Assembly (NCBI GenBank): GCA_947259925.1
Contig: CAMYOG010000002.1
Location: forward strand, 1-64,000
Length of the DNA stretch: 64,000 nt
Reading direction: 5' to 3'
Source: Thermoanaerobaculia bacterium
GTDB taxonomy: Bacteria; Acidobacteriota; Thermoanaerobaculia; Multivoradales; JAHEKO01
The translations under genes were made by a program, and so were the position numbers. This document shows positions 51,321 through 59,508 of the stretch, in pieces; positions within the stretch are counted from its first letter, which is position 1; each line of letters begins with the position of its first letter. The notes beneath the pieces are model-generated. The model was not told the origin of the DNA and searched no databases. It worked only from the letters and a program-made list of their open reading frames with translations.

Positions 51321-52613
51321 TTGCGCGCGGACGCCCTCGCCATCCTGCGGGCCGGAGTGGCATCCGTCGAGCCGCGAGCGCTGGTGCGCGATCATCTGAC
51401 CGAGCTCGCGGGGGCACTGCCCGCGAAGCGGATCTGGATCGCCGCGGTCGGCAAGGCGGCCGTGCCGATGGCCGCCGGTGCCGTCGAAGTGCTCGGGGAT
51501 CGGGTAGCGGGGGGCGTGATCGTCGCGGCGCCGGGGACCCCGGACGACACGCCTGGGGGCCTGCGACTGTTCGAGGGCGGGCATCCGATCCCCGACGCCA
51601 CCGGCGTCGCTGGCGCCGAGGCGGCTCACGACCTGGCCGTCGAGCTGACCGCCGACGACCTCCTCCTCGGCCTGATCTCCGGCGGCGGCTCGGCGCTGAT
51701 GACCCTGCCGCCGGCGGGCATCGAGCTGGGCGACCTGCAGACGGCGACCGACGAGCTGTTGCGGGCCGGCGCGACGATCGAGGAGCTGAACACCGTTCGC
51801 AAGCATCTCGATCGGCTCAAGGGGGGCCGGCTGGCGGCCGCGGCTGCGCCCGCCCGGGTGCTGGCGCTGGTCCTCTCCGACGTGGTTGGCGACCCGCTCG
51901 ACGTGATCGCCTCGGGTCCGGTCTCGCCCGACCCACGCACGTTCTCCGACGCCTGGCAGGCGATCGAGCGTCTCGGCGTGGCGAGCGCGCTCCCCGAGAG
52001 CGTACGTCGGCATCTGGAGTCGGGGCTTGCCGGTGCAGTGCCGGAGTCCCCGAAACCGGGCGACGCCTGCTTCGAGCGGGTCGACGCACGGGTGATCGGT
52101 AGCAACCGCCTGGCCGCCGCCGCGGCGCTGGCGATCGCCGAGGAGCGCGGCTTCGCCACCCGGCTGCTGACCACCGAGCAGGTCGGCGAGGCGAAGGCCG
52201 TCGGCGCCGAGCTCGCCGGCCTCGGGCGTGCGATCGTCGACGGCGCCCACGAGCAGAAGCCGCCGGCCTGTCTGCTCGCCGCCGGTGAGACGACGGTGAA
52301 GGTGACCGGCAACGGCCGGGGCGGGCGGAACCAGGAGCTGGTCCTGGGAGCGGCGCTGGTCCTCGCCGATACGGAACGGGTGCTGGTCGCCTCGATGGGG
52401 ACCGACGGTATCGACGGTCCCACGGAAGCCGCCGGGGCGTGGGCGGACGGCCGGACCCGGGCGCGCGCGGCGGCCGTCGGCATCGAGCTCGAGGAGAGTC
52501 TCGGGCGCAACGACTCCCACACGGTCTTCGCCCGGCTCGACGACCTGATCGTGACCGGGCCGACCGGCACCAACGTCATGGACCTGATGTTGGTCCTGAT
52601 CGCCGCCGGGTGA
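51321..52613 (+). CDS. Glycerate 2-kinase (DUF4147/MOFRL family)
   Basis: A 430-residue GckA/TtuD-type kinase phosphorylating D-glycerate to 2-phosphoglycerate. DUF4147 N-domain: IWIAAVGKAAVPMA, GGHPIPDA, LGLISGGGSALMTLPP, and VRKHLDRLKGGRLA. The C-terminal MOFRL domain contains GETTVKVTGNGRGGRNQEL, ASMGTDGIDGPTEAAGAW and GPTGTNVMDLMLVL. It starts at TTG 51321 (GGAG 7 bp upstream); no ATG or GTG lies suitably in frame. It completes the glycerate branch begun by the two upstream genes and feeds lower glycolysis. Confidence 0.92.
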   Translation: MRADALAILRAGVASVEPRALVRDHLTELAGALPAKRIWIAAVGKAAVPMAAGAVEVLGDRVAGGVIVAAPGTPDDTPGGLRLFEGGHPIPDATGVAGAEAAHDLAVELTADDLLLGLISGGGSALMTLPPAGIELGDLQTATDELLRAGATIEELNTVRKHLDRLKGGRLAAAAAPARVLALVLSDVVGDPLDVIASGPVSPDPRTFSDAWQAIERLGVASALPESVRRHLESGLAGAVPESPKPGDACFERVDARVIGSNRLAAAAALAIAEERGFATRLLTTEQVGEAKAVGAELAGLGRAIVDGAHEQKPPACLLAAGETTVKVTGNGRGGRNQELVLGAALVLADTERVLVASMGTDGIDGPTEAAGAWADGRTRARAAAVGIELEESLGRNDSHTVFARLDDLIVTGPTGTNVMDLMLVLIAAG

Positions 52614-52663
52614 AACCCGAGCGCGGCGGCGCTCGTAGGGCGAGACATCCAAGGAGGAGAGCC

Positions 52664-53152
52664 ATGTCTCGGACCCCGATTCAGACCATCTCGGCCGCCC
52701 TCGCCCTGGCGCTGATCCTGGTGGCCGGCCCCGCGTGGGCCGGAAGAGACCGCAAGTTGACGATCGCCCTCGGCGACGCCGAGGGCGACGGCATCAGCCT
52801 GAGCCTTTCGGGCAAGTGGCTGAACGAAGCGGTGCTCGACTCGATCGGCGAGAGCATCGAGTGCGACGGCACCACCGACCGCGACACCCGCCGGGTGCTC
52901 CTGCATCTCAGGGAACGAGGTGAGAACTCGAGCTACACGCTGCGCGACGGCGACGAGATCACCCGCGCGCGCCGGCGCGGGGGCAGGCTCGAGCTCCGCA
53001 AGCACGAGGAGGGCGAGCAGCCGACGCGGGTAGTGATGCCGTGGGCGATCGGGGAGTGCATGCTCGGCAATGGGAGACCGATGCGCACCCTCGGCGACCG
53101 CTTCGAGATGACCATCGAGAAGGACGGCGAGCTGCGGCTGAAGATCGAGTAG
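52664..53152 (+). CDS. Secreted protein of unknown function
   Basis: A 162-residue protein starting at ATG 52664 behind AAGGAGGAG. It has a signal peptide (about 1-26, ALILVAGPAWAG). The mature part is short, strongly charged and beta/alpha mixed (KLTIALGDAEGDGISLSLSG; LHLRERGENSSYTLRDGDEI). No family was recognised. The stop codon is included in a 24-bp tandem duplication. It probably has its own promoter after the glycerate kinase gene. Confidence 0.7.
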   Translation: MSRTPIQTISAALALALILVAGPAWAGRDRKLTIALGDAEGDGISLSLSGKWLNEAVLDSIGESIECDGTTDRDTRRVLLHLRERGENSSYTLRDGDEITRARRRGGRLELRKHEEGEQPTRVVMPWAIGECMLGNGRPMRTLGDRFEMTIEKDGELRLKIE

Positions 53153-53197
53153 TGGAACAGGGGAGAGCCCTGGTAGTGGAACAGGGGAGGGCCCTTG
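53150..53197. repeat. Tandem duplication of a 24-bp segment spanning a stop codon
   Basis: Units 53150-53173 and 53174-53197 agree at about 21 of 24 positions (both begin TAGTGGAACAGGGGAG). The first unit contains the TAG of the preceding gene. A looser related stretch with GGGGACAAGGGGAG follows at about 53221-53237. The remaining gap to 53329 holds no supported gene. Confidence 0.6.
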
Positions 53198-53328
53198 CCT
53201 GAGGACCCCTCCTATTGGATTGGGGGACAAGGGGAGCGGCCTTGCCTGGCGAGCGAGTCTCCCCGGACAAGACACCTCGAGCGGCCGATCGACTCATCAG
53301 CGAGCCGTCGGGCGAGCTGAAGAGCCTC

Positions 53329-53949
53329 TTAGGACGGCTGGGCCCGGTTCCGATAGAGCTCGGGATCGACTACCGAGGCCATGCTCTCGAGGTCGAGGTC
53401 GCGTCCGAGGAACTGGCTGATCCGCCGCGCCTCCTCGAGCGGATGCTCGATGACCTCGCGGTAGTGGACCTCCAGCGCGTCGAGGTGTGGGGCGTTCTTG
53501 AGCAGGTAGTTCGCCCGCCAGAGATCGTCCTTGAACAGGCCCTGCATCCGGTCGTCCTCGGTGTGTTGCGGCTCGCCGCGTCGGTCGAGCATCTTGTTCT
53601 GCGACGCGACCACCTCTTCGAGTTCGCGGCGCATGAGCAGGATCTTGTAGTTGTTGTCCGTGGGCAGATGGCGCAACAGGTAGGTGATGATCTTGACTAC
53701 CCGCCCCCGATTGCCGGCCAGCCAGGACTTGTCGTCTTCCTGCGCCAGGTCCTTGACGCGCTCCAGCTCGTAGTAGCCCTTCGGATTGTCTTCATCGGCC
53801 TGTCTGATACCATCCGTCGCCAGGGGCAGGCCGCCAGCTTCGAGCATTTTCATGGCCATCGAGGTGCCCGATCGCGGCAGCCCGGAGACCACGATGATCG
53901 GCTCTCCGTGGCGGATTCGACGATAGAGCCGTTGCATATTCGAGAACAT
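53329..53949 (-). CDS. Sulfotransferase-family P-loop protein
   Basis: A 206-residue protein starting at ATG 53949 with AAAGGAG 8 nt upstream. The 5'-phosphosulfate loop is clear: IIVVSGLPRSGTSMAMKML (about 18-36). The 3'-phosphate region is YKILLMRRELEEVVASQNKML. The last part, VHYREVIEHPLEEARRISQFLG, is the typical sulfotransferase ending. No signal peptide. The acceptor is unknown. It is divergent from the AlkP-superfamily operon, with a short palindrome in the shared 143-bp promoter region. Confidence 0.8.
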   Translation of the reverse strand: MFSNMQRLYRRIRHGEPIIVVSGLPRSGTSMAMKMLEAGGLPLATDGIRQADEDNPKGYYELERVKDLAQEDDKSWLAGNRGRVVKIITYLLRHLPTDNNYKILLMRRELEEVVASQNKMLDRRGEPQHTEDDRMQGLFKDDLWRANYLLKNAPHLDALEVHYREVIEHPLEEARRISQFLGRDLDLESMASVVDPELYRNRAQPS

Positions 53950-54035
53950 CTTGGTTTACTCCTTTGAGCCCGGGACAGACAGGCAGGCCGACCCGGGCGA
54001 AAGCGCTCGTAAGGATATAGGATAACCTCGCCGCT

Positions 54036-54053
54036 GCGACCTAACCAGGTCGC
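54036..54053. promoter_or_regulatory. Palindrome in the divergent promoter region
   Basis: A perfect 7-bp inverted repeat, GCGACCT (54036-54042) and AGGTCGC (54047-54053), spaced by AACC. It sits between the sulfotransferase start (53949) and the AlkP gene start (54093), in the least GC-rich intergenic stretch nearby. It could be an operator for a dimeric repressor, for instance the small RHH-like protein of the operon, or an mRNA hairpin in a leader. Confidence 0.4.
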
Positions 54054-54092
54054 AATAAACGAATAGACATAGACAGATAGGTCCCCACTAGG

Positions 54093-56258
54093 GTGAAGTT
54101 CGCAAGACGGATAGACGTACCAGCTGCATGCGGTCGCGCGCTCTTGGTGGTCGCGCTGGCGCTCGGCGCGGTCGCACCGGCCGGGGCCTACATCGGCCCC
54201 GGAGCTGGCTTCGCCCTGGTGTCGTCGTTCGCGGTCATCTTCGTCACCGCGATCCTGGCGTTCATCTTCATCCTGATCTGGCCGTTCCGGACCTTCTGGC
54301 GGATCCTTCGCCATCGCAAGAAGCCCAAGCCGCTGGTCAAGCGTCTGATCGTGGTCGGCCTCGACGGTCAGGACCCGCTGCTGACCGATCGCTTCATGCA
54401 GGAGGGGAAGCTCCCCAACTTCGAGAAGCTCGCCCAACAGGGGTCGTACAAGCGGCTCCGGACGACCTTCCCGTCCGTCTCGCCGGTCGCCTGGTCGTCG
54501 TTCAGCACCGGCACCCACCCCGCCAAGCACAACATCTACGACTTCCTCGATCGGGATCGGAAGACCTATCTGCCGATCCTGTCGTCGACGCGCATCGGCT
54601 CGGTAGAGAAGCACCTCAAGTTCGGCAAGTACCAGATACCCCTGCACAAGCCCGAGCTGCGGCTGATGCGCAAGTCGAAGCCGTTCTGGACGATCCTCGG
54701 CGAGCACAACATCTGGAGCACGGTGCTGCGGGTCCCGATCACCTTCCCACCGGACAAGTTCTACGGCGCCCAGCTGAGTGCCATGTGCGTTCCCGATCTG
54801 CTCGGATCGCAGGGCACCTTCCTGCTCTATACGACCCGGCCTGCCGGCGAGCGCTTCAAGGAGGGCGGGCTGCGGATCGGTCTGTCCACGAGCAACGGGA
54901 CGCCGGACAGCTTCGAGAGCGCGATCGAGGGGCCGGAAAACCCGTTCCTGCAGGACGCGTCGGCGATGACCATCCCGATGCAGATCGAGCTCGACCGGGC
55001 GGCCGGCCGGGCTCGGGTGACGCTCAACGGCGACGTCGTCGAGCTCGAGACCGGCAAGCTGAGTGACTGGGTCAAGCTGAGCTTCTCGGCCGGGCCCGGA
55101 GTCAAGCCTTCTGGCATGACGAGGATGCTGATCACCGAGATGGGTGAGCACTTCTCGCTCTATCTGACGCCGATCAGCATCGACCCCGAGAATCCGGCGA
55201 TGCCGATCTCGCACCCCTCGTACTTCGCCACCTACCTGGCGAAGAAGATCGGCCCCTACTCGACCCTCGGGCTCGCCGAGGACACCTGGGCGCTCAACGA
55301 GGGCATCACCGACGACGGCGTATTCCTCGAGCAGACCTACGATATCGATCGCGAGCGCGAAGAGATGTTCTTCGCCTCGATGGAGAAGCTCAAGCAAGGA
55401 TCGCTGGTCTGCGTCTTCGACGCCACCGACCGGATCCAGCACATGTTCTGGCGCTACCTCGAGGACGGCCACCCGGCCGCCCGGGGTATCGACAGTCCCG
55501 AGCACGCGAACGCGATCGAAAAGCTCTACGAGCACAACGACGCCCTGGTCGGCCGGGTCATGGACAAACTGCGTGACGGTGACGTGCTGCTGGTGCTGTC
55601 GGATCACGGCTTCGCGTCGTTCCGCCGGGGAGTGAACCTCAACAGCTGGCTCCACGCCAACGGCTACCTCACCCTCAAGGAGGGCGCCGACGGCGCCGAC
55701 GAGTGGTTGACCCAGGTCGACTGGTCACGCACCAAGGCGTATGCCCTGGGGCTGACCGGCATGTTCCTGAACATCAAGGGCCGCGAGGCCCAGGGCACCG
55801 TCGAGCCGGGCGAGGAGGCCGATGCCCTCAAGGCCGAGCTGATCGAGCGGTTGAGCGGCCTGACGGACGAAGAGGCGGGCGAGGTCGGCATCACCGAGGT
55901 GTTCGACACCCACAAGCTGTACGGCGGCCCCTACATCGGCAACGCGCCCGATCTCCTGATCGGCTACAAGCGCGGCTACCGGACCTCGTGGGACTGCGCC
56001 ACCGGTGTGGTGGCCGGACCGGTCTTCGAAGACAACGTGAAGGCGTGGAGCGGCGACCATTGTGTCGATCCCCGCCAGGTGCCGGGTGTGATCTTCAGTA
56101 GTCATGCGATCGACAGCGACGATCCGGCATTGATGGACATCGCGCCGACGGCGCTCCGCCTGTTCGGAGTCGAGCCACCGGCGCACATGGAGGGCGTGCC
56201 GATCTTCGAGCAGAGCTCGTTCGGCGGCGCCGCAGCAACGAAGGAAGAAGCACAGTGA
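54093..56258 (+). CDS. AlkP-superfamily phosphohydrolase/phosphodiesterase, membrane-anchored (first paralogue)
   Basis: A 721-residue protein from GTG 54093. Two N-terminal hydrophobic segments (about 14-32 and 40-65) suggest a signal/anchor plus a membrane helix. From about residue 83 it is an AlkP-superfamily (nucleotide pyrophosphatase/phosphomutase-like, COG3379-like) domain. Metal Asp is in RLIVVGLDGQDP, nucleophile region is SVSPVAWSSFSTGTHPAKH, and metal-site Asp/His are in FDATDRIQHMFW and LLVLSDHGFASFRRG. The substrate is unknown. The stop overlaps the GTG of the second paralogue. Confidence 0.82.
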   Translation: MKFARRIDVPAACGRALLVVALALGAVAPAGAYIGPGAGFALVSSFAVIFVTAILAFIFILIWPFRTFWRILRHRKKPKPLVKRLIVVGLDGQDPLLTDRFMQEGKLPNFEKLAQQGSYKRLRTTFPSVSPVAWSSFSTGTHPAKHNIYDFLDRDRKTYLPILSSTRIGSVEKHLKFGKYQIPLHKPELRLMRKSKPFWTILGEHNIWSTVLRVPITFPPDKFYGAQLSAMCVPDLLGSQGTFLLYTTRPAGERFKEGGLRIGLSTSNGTPDSFESAIEGPENPFLQDASAMTIPMQIELDRAAGRARVTLNGDVVELETGKLSDWVKLSFSAGPGVKPSGMTRMLITEMGEHFSLYLTPISIDPENPAMPISHPSYFATYLAKKIGPYSTLGLAEDTWALNEGITDDGVFLEQTYDIDREREEMFFASMEKLKQGSLVCVFDATDRIQHMFWRYLEDGHPAARGIDSPEHANAIEKLYEHNDALVGRVMDKLRDGDVLLVLSDHGFASFRRGVNLNSWLHANGYLTLKEGADGADEWLTQVDWSRTKAYALGLTGMFLNIKGREAQGTVEPGEEADALKAELIERLSGLTDEEAGEVGITEVFDTHKLYGGPYIGNAPDLLIGYKRGYRTSWDCATGVVAGPVFEDNVKAWSGDHCVDPRQVPGVIFSSHAIDSDDPALMDIAPTALRLFGVEPPAHMEGVPIFEQSSFGGAAATKEEAQ

Positions 56259-58240
56259 CAGGACGAAACCCGATTCGAACGACGCGCCGCGCGACCGCCG
56301 CGCTGGCGCTGTGCACGCTGCTCCTGGCTCCGGCCGGAGCAGCAGCGGCCGACAAGCGAGTGGTAGTGCTCGGCTTCGACGGCATGGACTACACCTTCGC
56401 GCGCCAGATGATGGCGGCGGGAGAGATGCCGAACTTCGAGCGCTTGATCGAGCGCGGCGCCGCCCAGCCACTCGGTACCTCCGTGCCCCCGCTCAGCCCG
56501 GTCGCCTGGTCGACCTTCATCACCGGCATGGACCCCTCGGGGCACGGCATCTTCGACTTCATCCACCGCGATCCGGAGACGCTCTTCCCGTATCTCTCGA
56601 CCAGTGAGCCGGAGGACGTCGGACGGAGCGTGACGCTCGGCAAGTACCAGTTCGCACTGAGTGGTGGTGGCTACCGGCTGCTGCGCCAGGGGACGCCGTT
56701 CTGGGAGGTCCTCGAGGAGAGAGGTGTCAAGACGACGGTCATCCGGATGCCGGCCAACTTCCCGGTGTCGGGCTCCGCCAGCCGGGAGCTGAGTGGAATG
56801 GGGACCCCGGACATTCTGGGCGGCTACGGCACGTTCAGCTTCTACTCGTCGGACATCTTTCTCGAGGAGCGCTCGCTCGCCGGTGGCGAGGTCCGGCCGC
56901 TCGACCTCTGGAACGGGGTAGCCGAGGGGACTCTCTACGGCCCGGACAATCCGATGCTGGTCAAGCGGACCAAGCTGACCAGTGACTTCACCCTTTACGT
57001 TGACGACCGGCAGGACGTCGCCAAGCTGGTGATCGGCGATACCGAGCAGGTGCTGCGCGCCGGCGAGTGGACCGAGTGGATCGACGTCGAGTTCGAGGTC
57101 ATGCCGCCGCTCTTCGGCTTCGTACCCCTGATGCCGAACCTGACCGGAATGGCGCGCTTCTACCTGCGCCAGGTGCGGCCGGAGGTCGAGCTCTACGCCA
57201 GTCCGATCAACTTCGACCCCTACCGGGGCGATCTGCCGATCTCGACGCCCGACGAGTTCGCCGCCGACCTGGCGGAGATCACCGGGCGGTTCTACACCCA
57301 GGGGATGCCGGAGGACACCCAGGCGCTCAAGGGCAACATCCTGACGCCCGCCGAGTTCCTCGAGCAGGCACAGATCGCCGGCAGCGAGGTCGAGCAGCAG
57401 TACCTGCCGGTGCTCGAGCGCTACGACGACGGTCTGCTGTTCTACTACTTCGGCAATCTCGATCTGGTGTCGCACATGATGTGGCACAGCATGGACGACG
57501 GCCATCCGGCGTTCACCGAAGAGAAGTGGGGCGCTCATCGTGGGGTGGTGAAGGAGCTCTACCGGACGGCCGATCGGATCGTCGGTCAGACCCTCGACGC
57601 CATCGACGACGACACGACCCTGATCGTCATGTCCGACCACGGCTTCGCTTCGTGGCGGCGCACATTCTCGGTCAACGCCTGGCTGCGCGAGAACGGCTAC
57701 CTGACGGTGAAGAACCCGGACAAGAAGAAGCTGTCGATTCTCGGAGACGTCGACTGGTCGCGCACCCGAGCGTACGGAATCGGTCTCAACGGCCTGTACA
57801 TCAATGTCCGTGGGCGGGAGGGCAAGGGGATCGTCCACCCAACGGAGAAGGACGCGCTGATCGAGGAGATCCGGGAGAAGCTACTCGCCGAGATCGACCC
57901 GGTGACCGGCGAGCCGTCGATCACCAAGGTCTACGCCACCGCCACCGACTTCGATCCGGGTCCCTACCTGGCGGTCGGACCGGACCTGGTGATCGGCTAC
58001 GCCAAGGGGACCCGAGGTGAGAGCGATTCGGCGCTCGGCGAGATCAATGCCGACGTCTACACCGACAACCTGACCGACTGGGGCGCCGACCACGGCATGG
58101 ACCACGAGACGGTGCCCGGAGTTCTATTCTCCAACCGCCCGTTGAAGCAGCAGGCGAACAGCTTGAAGGACCTGGCCGGCGCCATTCTCGCGGAGTTCGA
58201 GATTGACGGGTTTCCGGTCGTCGCGGCGGGCTCACAGTAG
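56255..58240 (+). CDS. AlkP-superfamily phosphohydrolase/phosphodiesterase, secreted (second paralogue)
   Basis: A 661-residue protein from GTG 56255 (GTGA overlap). The signal peptide is about 1-34 (ALCTLLLAPAGAAAA). The AlkP core motifs parallel the upstream gene: VVVLGFDGMDYTFAR, PLSPVAWSTFITGMDPSGHGIFDF, GNLDLVSHMMWHS, IVMSDHGFASWRR, and DHGMDHETVPGVLFSN at the end. Unlike the first copy it has no second membrane helix, so it would be soluble or lipid-associated outside the cell membrane. The two paralogues probably act on the same class of phosphodiester or phosphoglycan. Confidence 0.82.
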   Translation: MTGRNPIRTTRRATAALALCTLLLAPAGAAAADKRVVVLGFDGMDYTFARQMMAAGEMPNFERLIERGAAQPLGTSVPPLSPVAWSTFITGMDPSGHGIFDFIHRDPETLFPYLSTSEPEDVGRSVTLGKYQFALSGGGYRLLRQGTPFWEVLEERGVKTTVIRMPANFPVSGSASRELSGMGTPDILGGYGTFSFYSSDIFLEERSLAGGEVRPLDLWNGVAEGTLYGPDNPMLVKRTKLTSDFTLYVDDRQDVAKLVIGDTEQVLRAGEWTEWIDVEFEVMPPLFGFVPLMPNLTGMARFYLRQVRPEVELYASPINFDPYRGDLPISTPDEFAADLAEITGRFYTQGMPEDTQALKGNILTPAEFLEQAQIAGSEVEQQYLPVLERYDDGLLFYYFGNLDLVSHMMWHSMDDGHPAFTEEKWGAHRGVVKELYRTADRIVGQTLDAIDDDTTLIVMSDHGFASWRRTFSVNAWLRENGYLTVKNPDKKKLSILGDVDWSRTRAYGIGLNGLYINVRGREGKGIVHPTEKDALIEEIREKLLAEIDPVTGEPSITKVYATATDFDPGPYLAVGPDLVIGYAKGTRGESDSALGEINADVYTDNLTDWGADHGMDHETVPGVLFSNRPLKQQANSLKDLAGAILAEFEIDGFPVVAAGSQ

Positions 58241-58251
58241 GGGACGAGACG

Positions 58252-58443
58252 ATGTTCGGATCGAAGATCAAACTGGACAAGGATCTGCTCGCGAAGATCA
58301 AGCGGCTCGCCGACCTGGCGGGCTACTCCTCGCCCGAGGAGTTCATCACCCACGCGCTCGAGAAGGAGCTCGAACAGTTCGAGGGCGCCGAGAGCGAAGA
58401 GGAGATCAAGAAGAGGCTGCGCGGCCTCGGCTACATCTCCTAG
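58252..58443 (+). CDS. Small ribbon-helix-helix-like protein
   Basis: A 63-residue protein. The pattern IKLDKDLLAKIKRLADLAGY, then SPEEFITHALEKELEQFE, matches a ribbon-helix-helix (CopG/Arc-like) fold: one strand and two helices. A charged tail follows (SEEEIKKRLRGLGYIS). ATG 58252 lies 11 bp after the AlkP stop, with a weak GGGGACGAGACG leader. It could be a DNA-binding autoregulator of this operon. The family resemblance is weak enough that a protein-protein adaptor is also possible. Confidence 0.65.
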   Translation: MFGSKIKLDKDLLAKIKRLADLAGYSSPEEFITHALEKELEQFEGAESEEEIKKRLRGLGYIS

Positions 58444-58467
58444 CCCGATCCCCTAGCCCGAGCCACC

Positions 58468-59322
58468 ATGTCGGCGATCAACGCGGCGCTGAGGCCGCTC
58501 TTCGATCTACTGCTCGCCCCGTTCCGCGGCATGCCCGCGATCGTGGGCGTGACGCTCTTCTCGCTGATCTTCGGCGTCGTCGCGCTGTGGCTGGTGAAGC
58601 TGACATCGAACCCGGAGAAGGTCGACGCCGCGAAGCGCAAGGTGGCCGCCGGCCTCTTGGAGATCCGGCTCTTCAACGACAACCTGGGGATCATCTTCAA
58701 GGCGGTCGGCTCGATCCTCCGGCACCAGGCGGCCTACGTCGGCCACCTGCTGGTGCCGTTCGTCCTGATGGTCCTGCTCTTCCTGCCCTTGATCGCCCAG
58801 CTGCAGTTCCACTGGGGCTACCAGGGGCTCCAAGAGGGGGACTCGGTCCTGTTCAAGGTCGTCCTGCAGGACGATTGGCAGACGCGGACCGGCTCGGACG
58901 GAGCGGATGGGGTGCCCCGACCGAGCCTCGAGCTCGAGCTGCCCGACGGCCTGAGCCTCGCGTCGCCGCCGGTCTGGAGCCCGTCCGAGCACGAGATGGC
59001 GTGGCAGATGCGCGCCGACGCCGCCGGCCAGCACGAGGTCGGCGTCCGACTCGGTGACGCGACTCACGTCAAGAAGATCGGTGTGACCGATCGGGTCGAG
59101 CGACTGTCGCCCGAGCGGCTCGAAGCGGGCTTCACCAACCAGCTGCTCTTCCCGGCGGAGCCGTCGCTCGGGGCCGACTCGGCGATCGAGAAGATCGGCC
59201 TGCGCTACCCCGAGCGCGACGTCTGGTTCTTCTTCTGGCGTACCCACTGGATCATCGTCTTTCTGGTCCTGTCGATCCTCTTCGCGCTCATCCTGCGCGG
59301 ACCGATGGGCGTCACGATCTAG
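58468..59322 (+). CDS. Three-helix membrane protein of unknown function in the AlkP operon
   Basis: A 284-residue protein. Helix 1 is about 24-44 (IVGVTLFSLIFGVVALWLV), followed by a charged cytosolic segment (SNPEKVDAAKRKVAAGLLEI). Helix 2 is about 90-110 (LLVPFVLMVLLFLPLIAQL), followed by a soluble, probably extracytoplasmic beta-rich domain (about 112-250). Helix 3 is about 258-279 near the C-terminus. The topology, with a coiled region after helix 1, is faintly reminiscent of Oxa1/EMC3-like proteins, but no motif proves it. It is likely cotranscribed with the AlkP genes and RHH-like gene (24 bp gap). Confidence 0.65.
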   Translation: MSAINAALRPLFDLLLAPFRGMPAIVGVTLFSLIFGVVALWLVKLTSNPEKVDAAKRKVAAGLLEIRLFNDNLGIIFKAVGSILRHQAAYVGHLLVPFVLMVLLFLPLIAQLQFHWGYQGLQEGDSVLFKVVLQDDWQTRTGSDGADGVPRPSLELELPDGLSLASPPVWSPSEHEMAWQMRADAAGQHEVGVRLGDATHVKKIGVTDRVERLSPERLEAGFTNQLLFPAEPSLGADSAIEKIGLRYPERDVWFFFWRTHWIIVFLVLSILFALILRGPMGVTI

Positions 59323-59338
59323 AGCACGCCAGCCGCTG

Positions 59339-59508
59339 CTAGCGCGGGAAGAGCACGAAGTCGGTCACCTCGGGCCGAGCGCCCGCCTGGTGCTTCTCCT
59401 GGTCGAGTCAGTCCAGCCTCTCGAGCCGTGAGTGGATCACCGGGCACTCTGGAAGTGGTTACCCAGGGTCTCGGTCTTGGCCTCGAACGAGACCCTCGCT
59501 AGCCGTGC
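59339..59508 (-). pseudogene. Decayed 3' fragment of an unidentified gene
   Basis: Directly downstream of the diguanylate cyclase stop on the same strand, two frames together give a protein-like sequence: first EAKTETLGNHFQSAR, then shifted by one base VIHSRLERLD, stop, LDQEKHQAGARPEVTDFVLF and PR. The shift falls at GCCCGG and the stop is a TGA in place of a likely TGG. Third codon positions are almost all G or C, as in real genes here. That suggests a recently inactivated coding sequence; the original product was not recognised. Confidence 0.4.
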
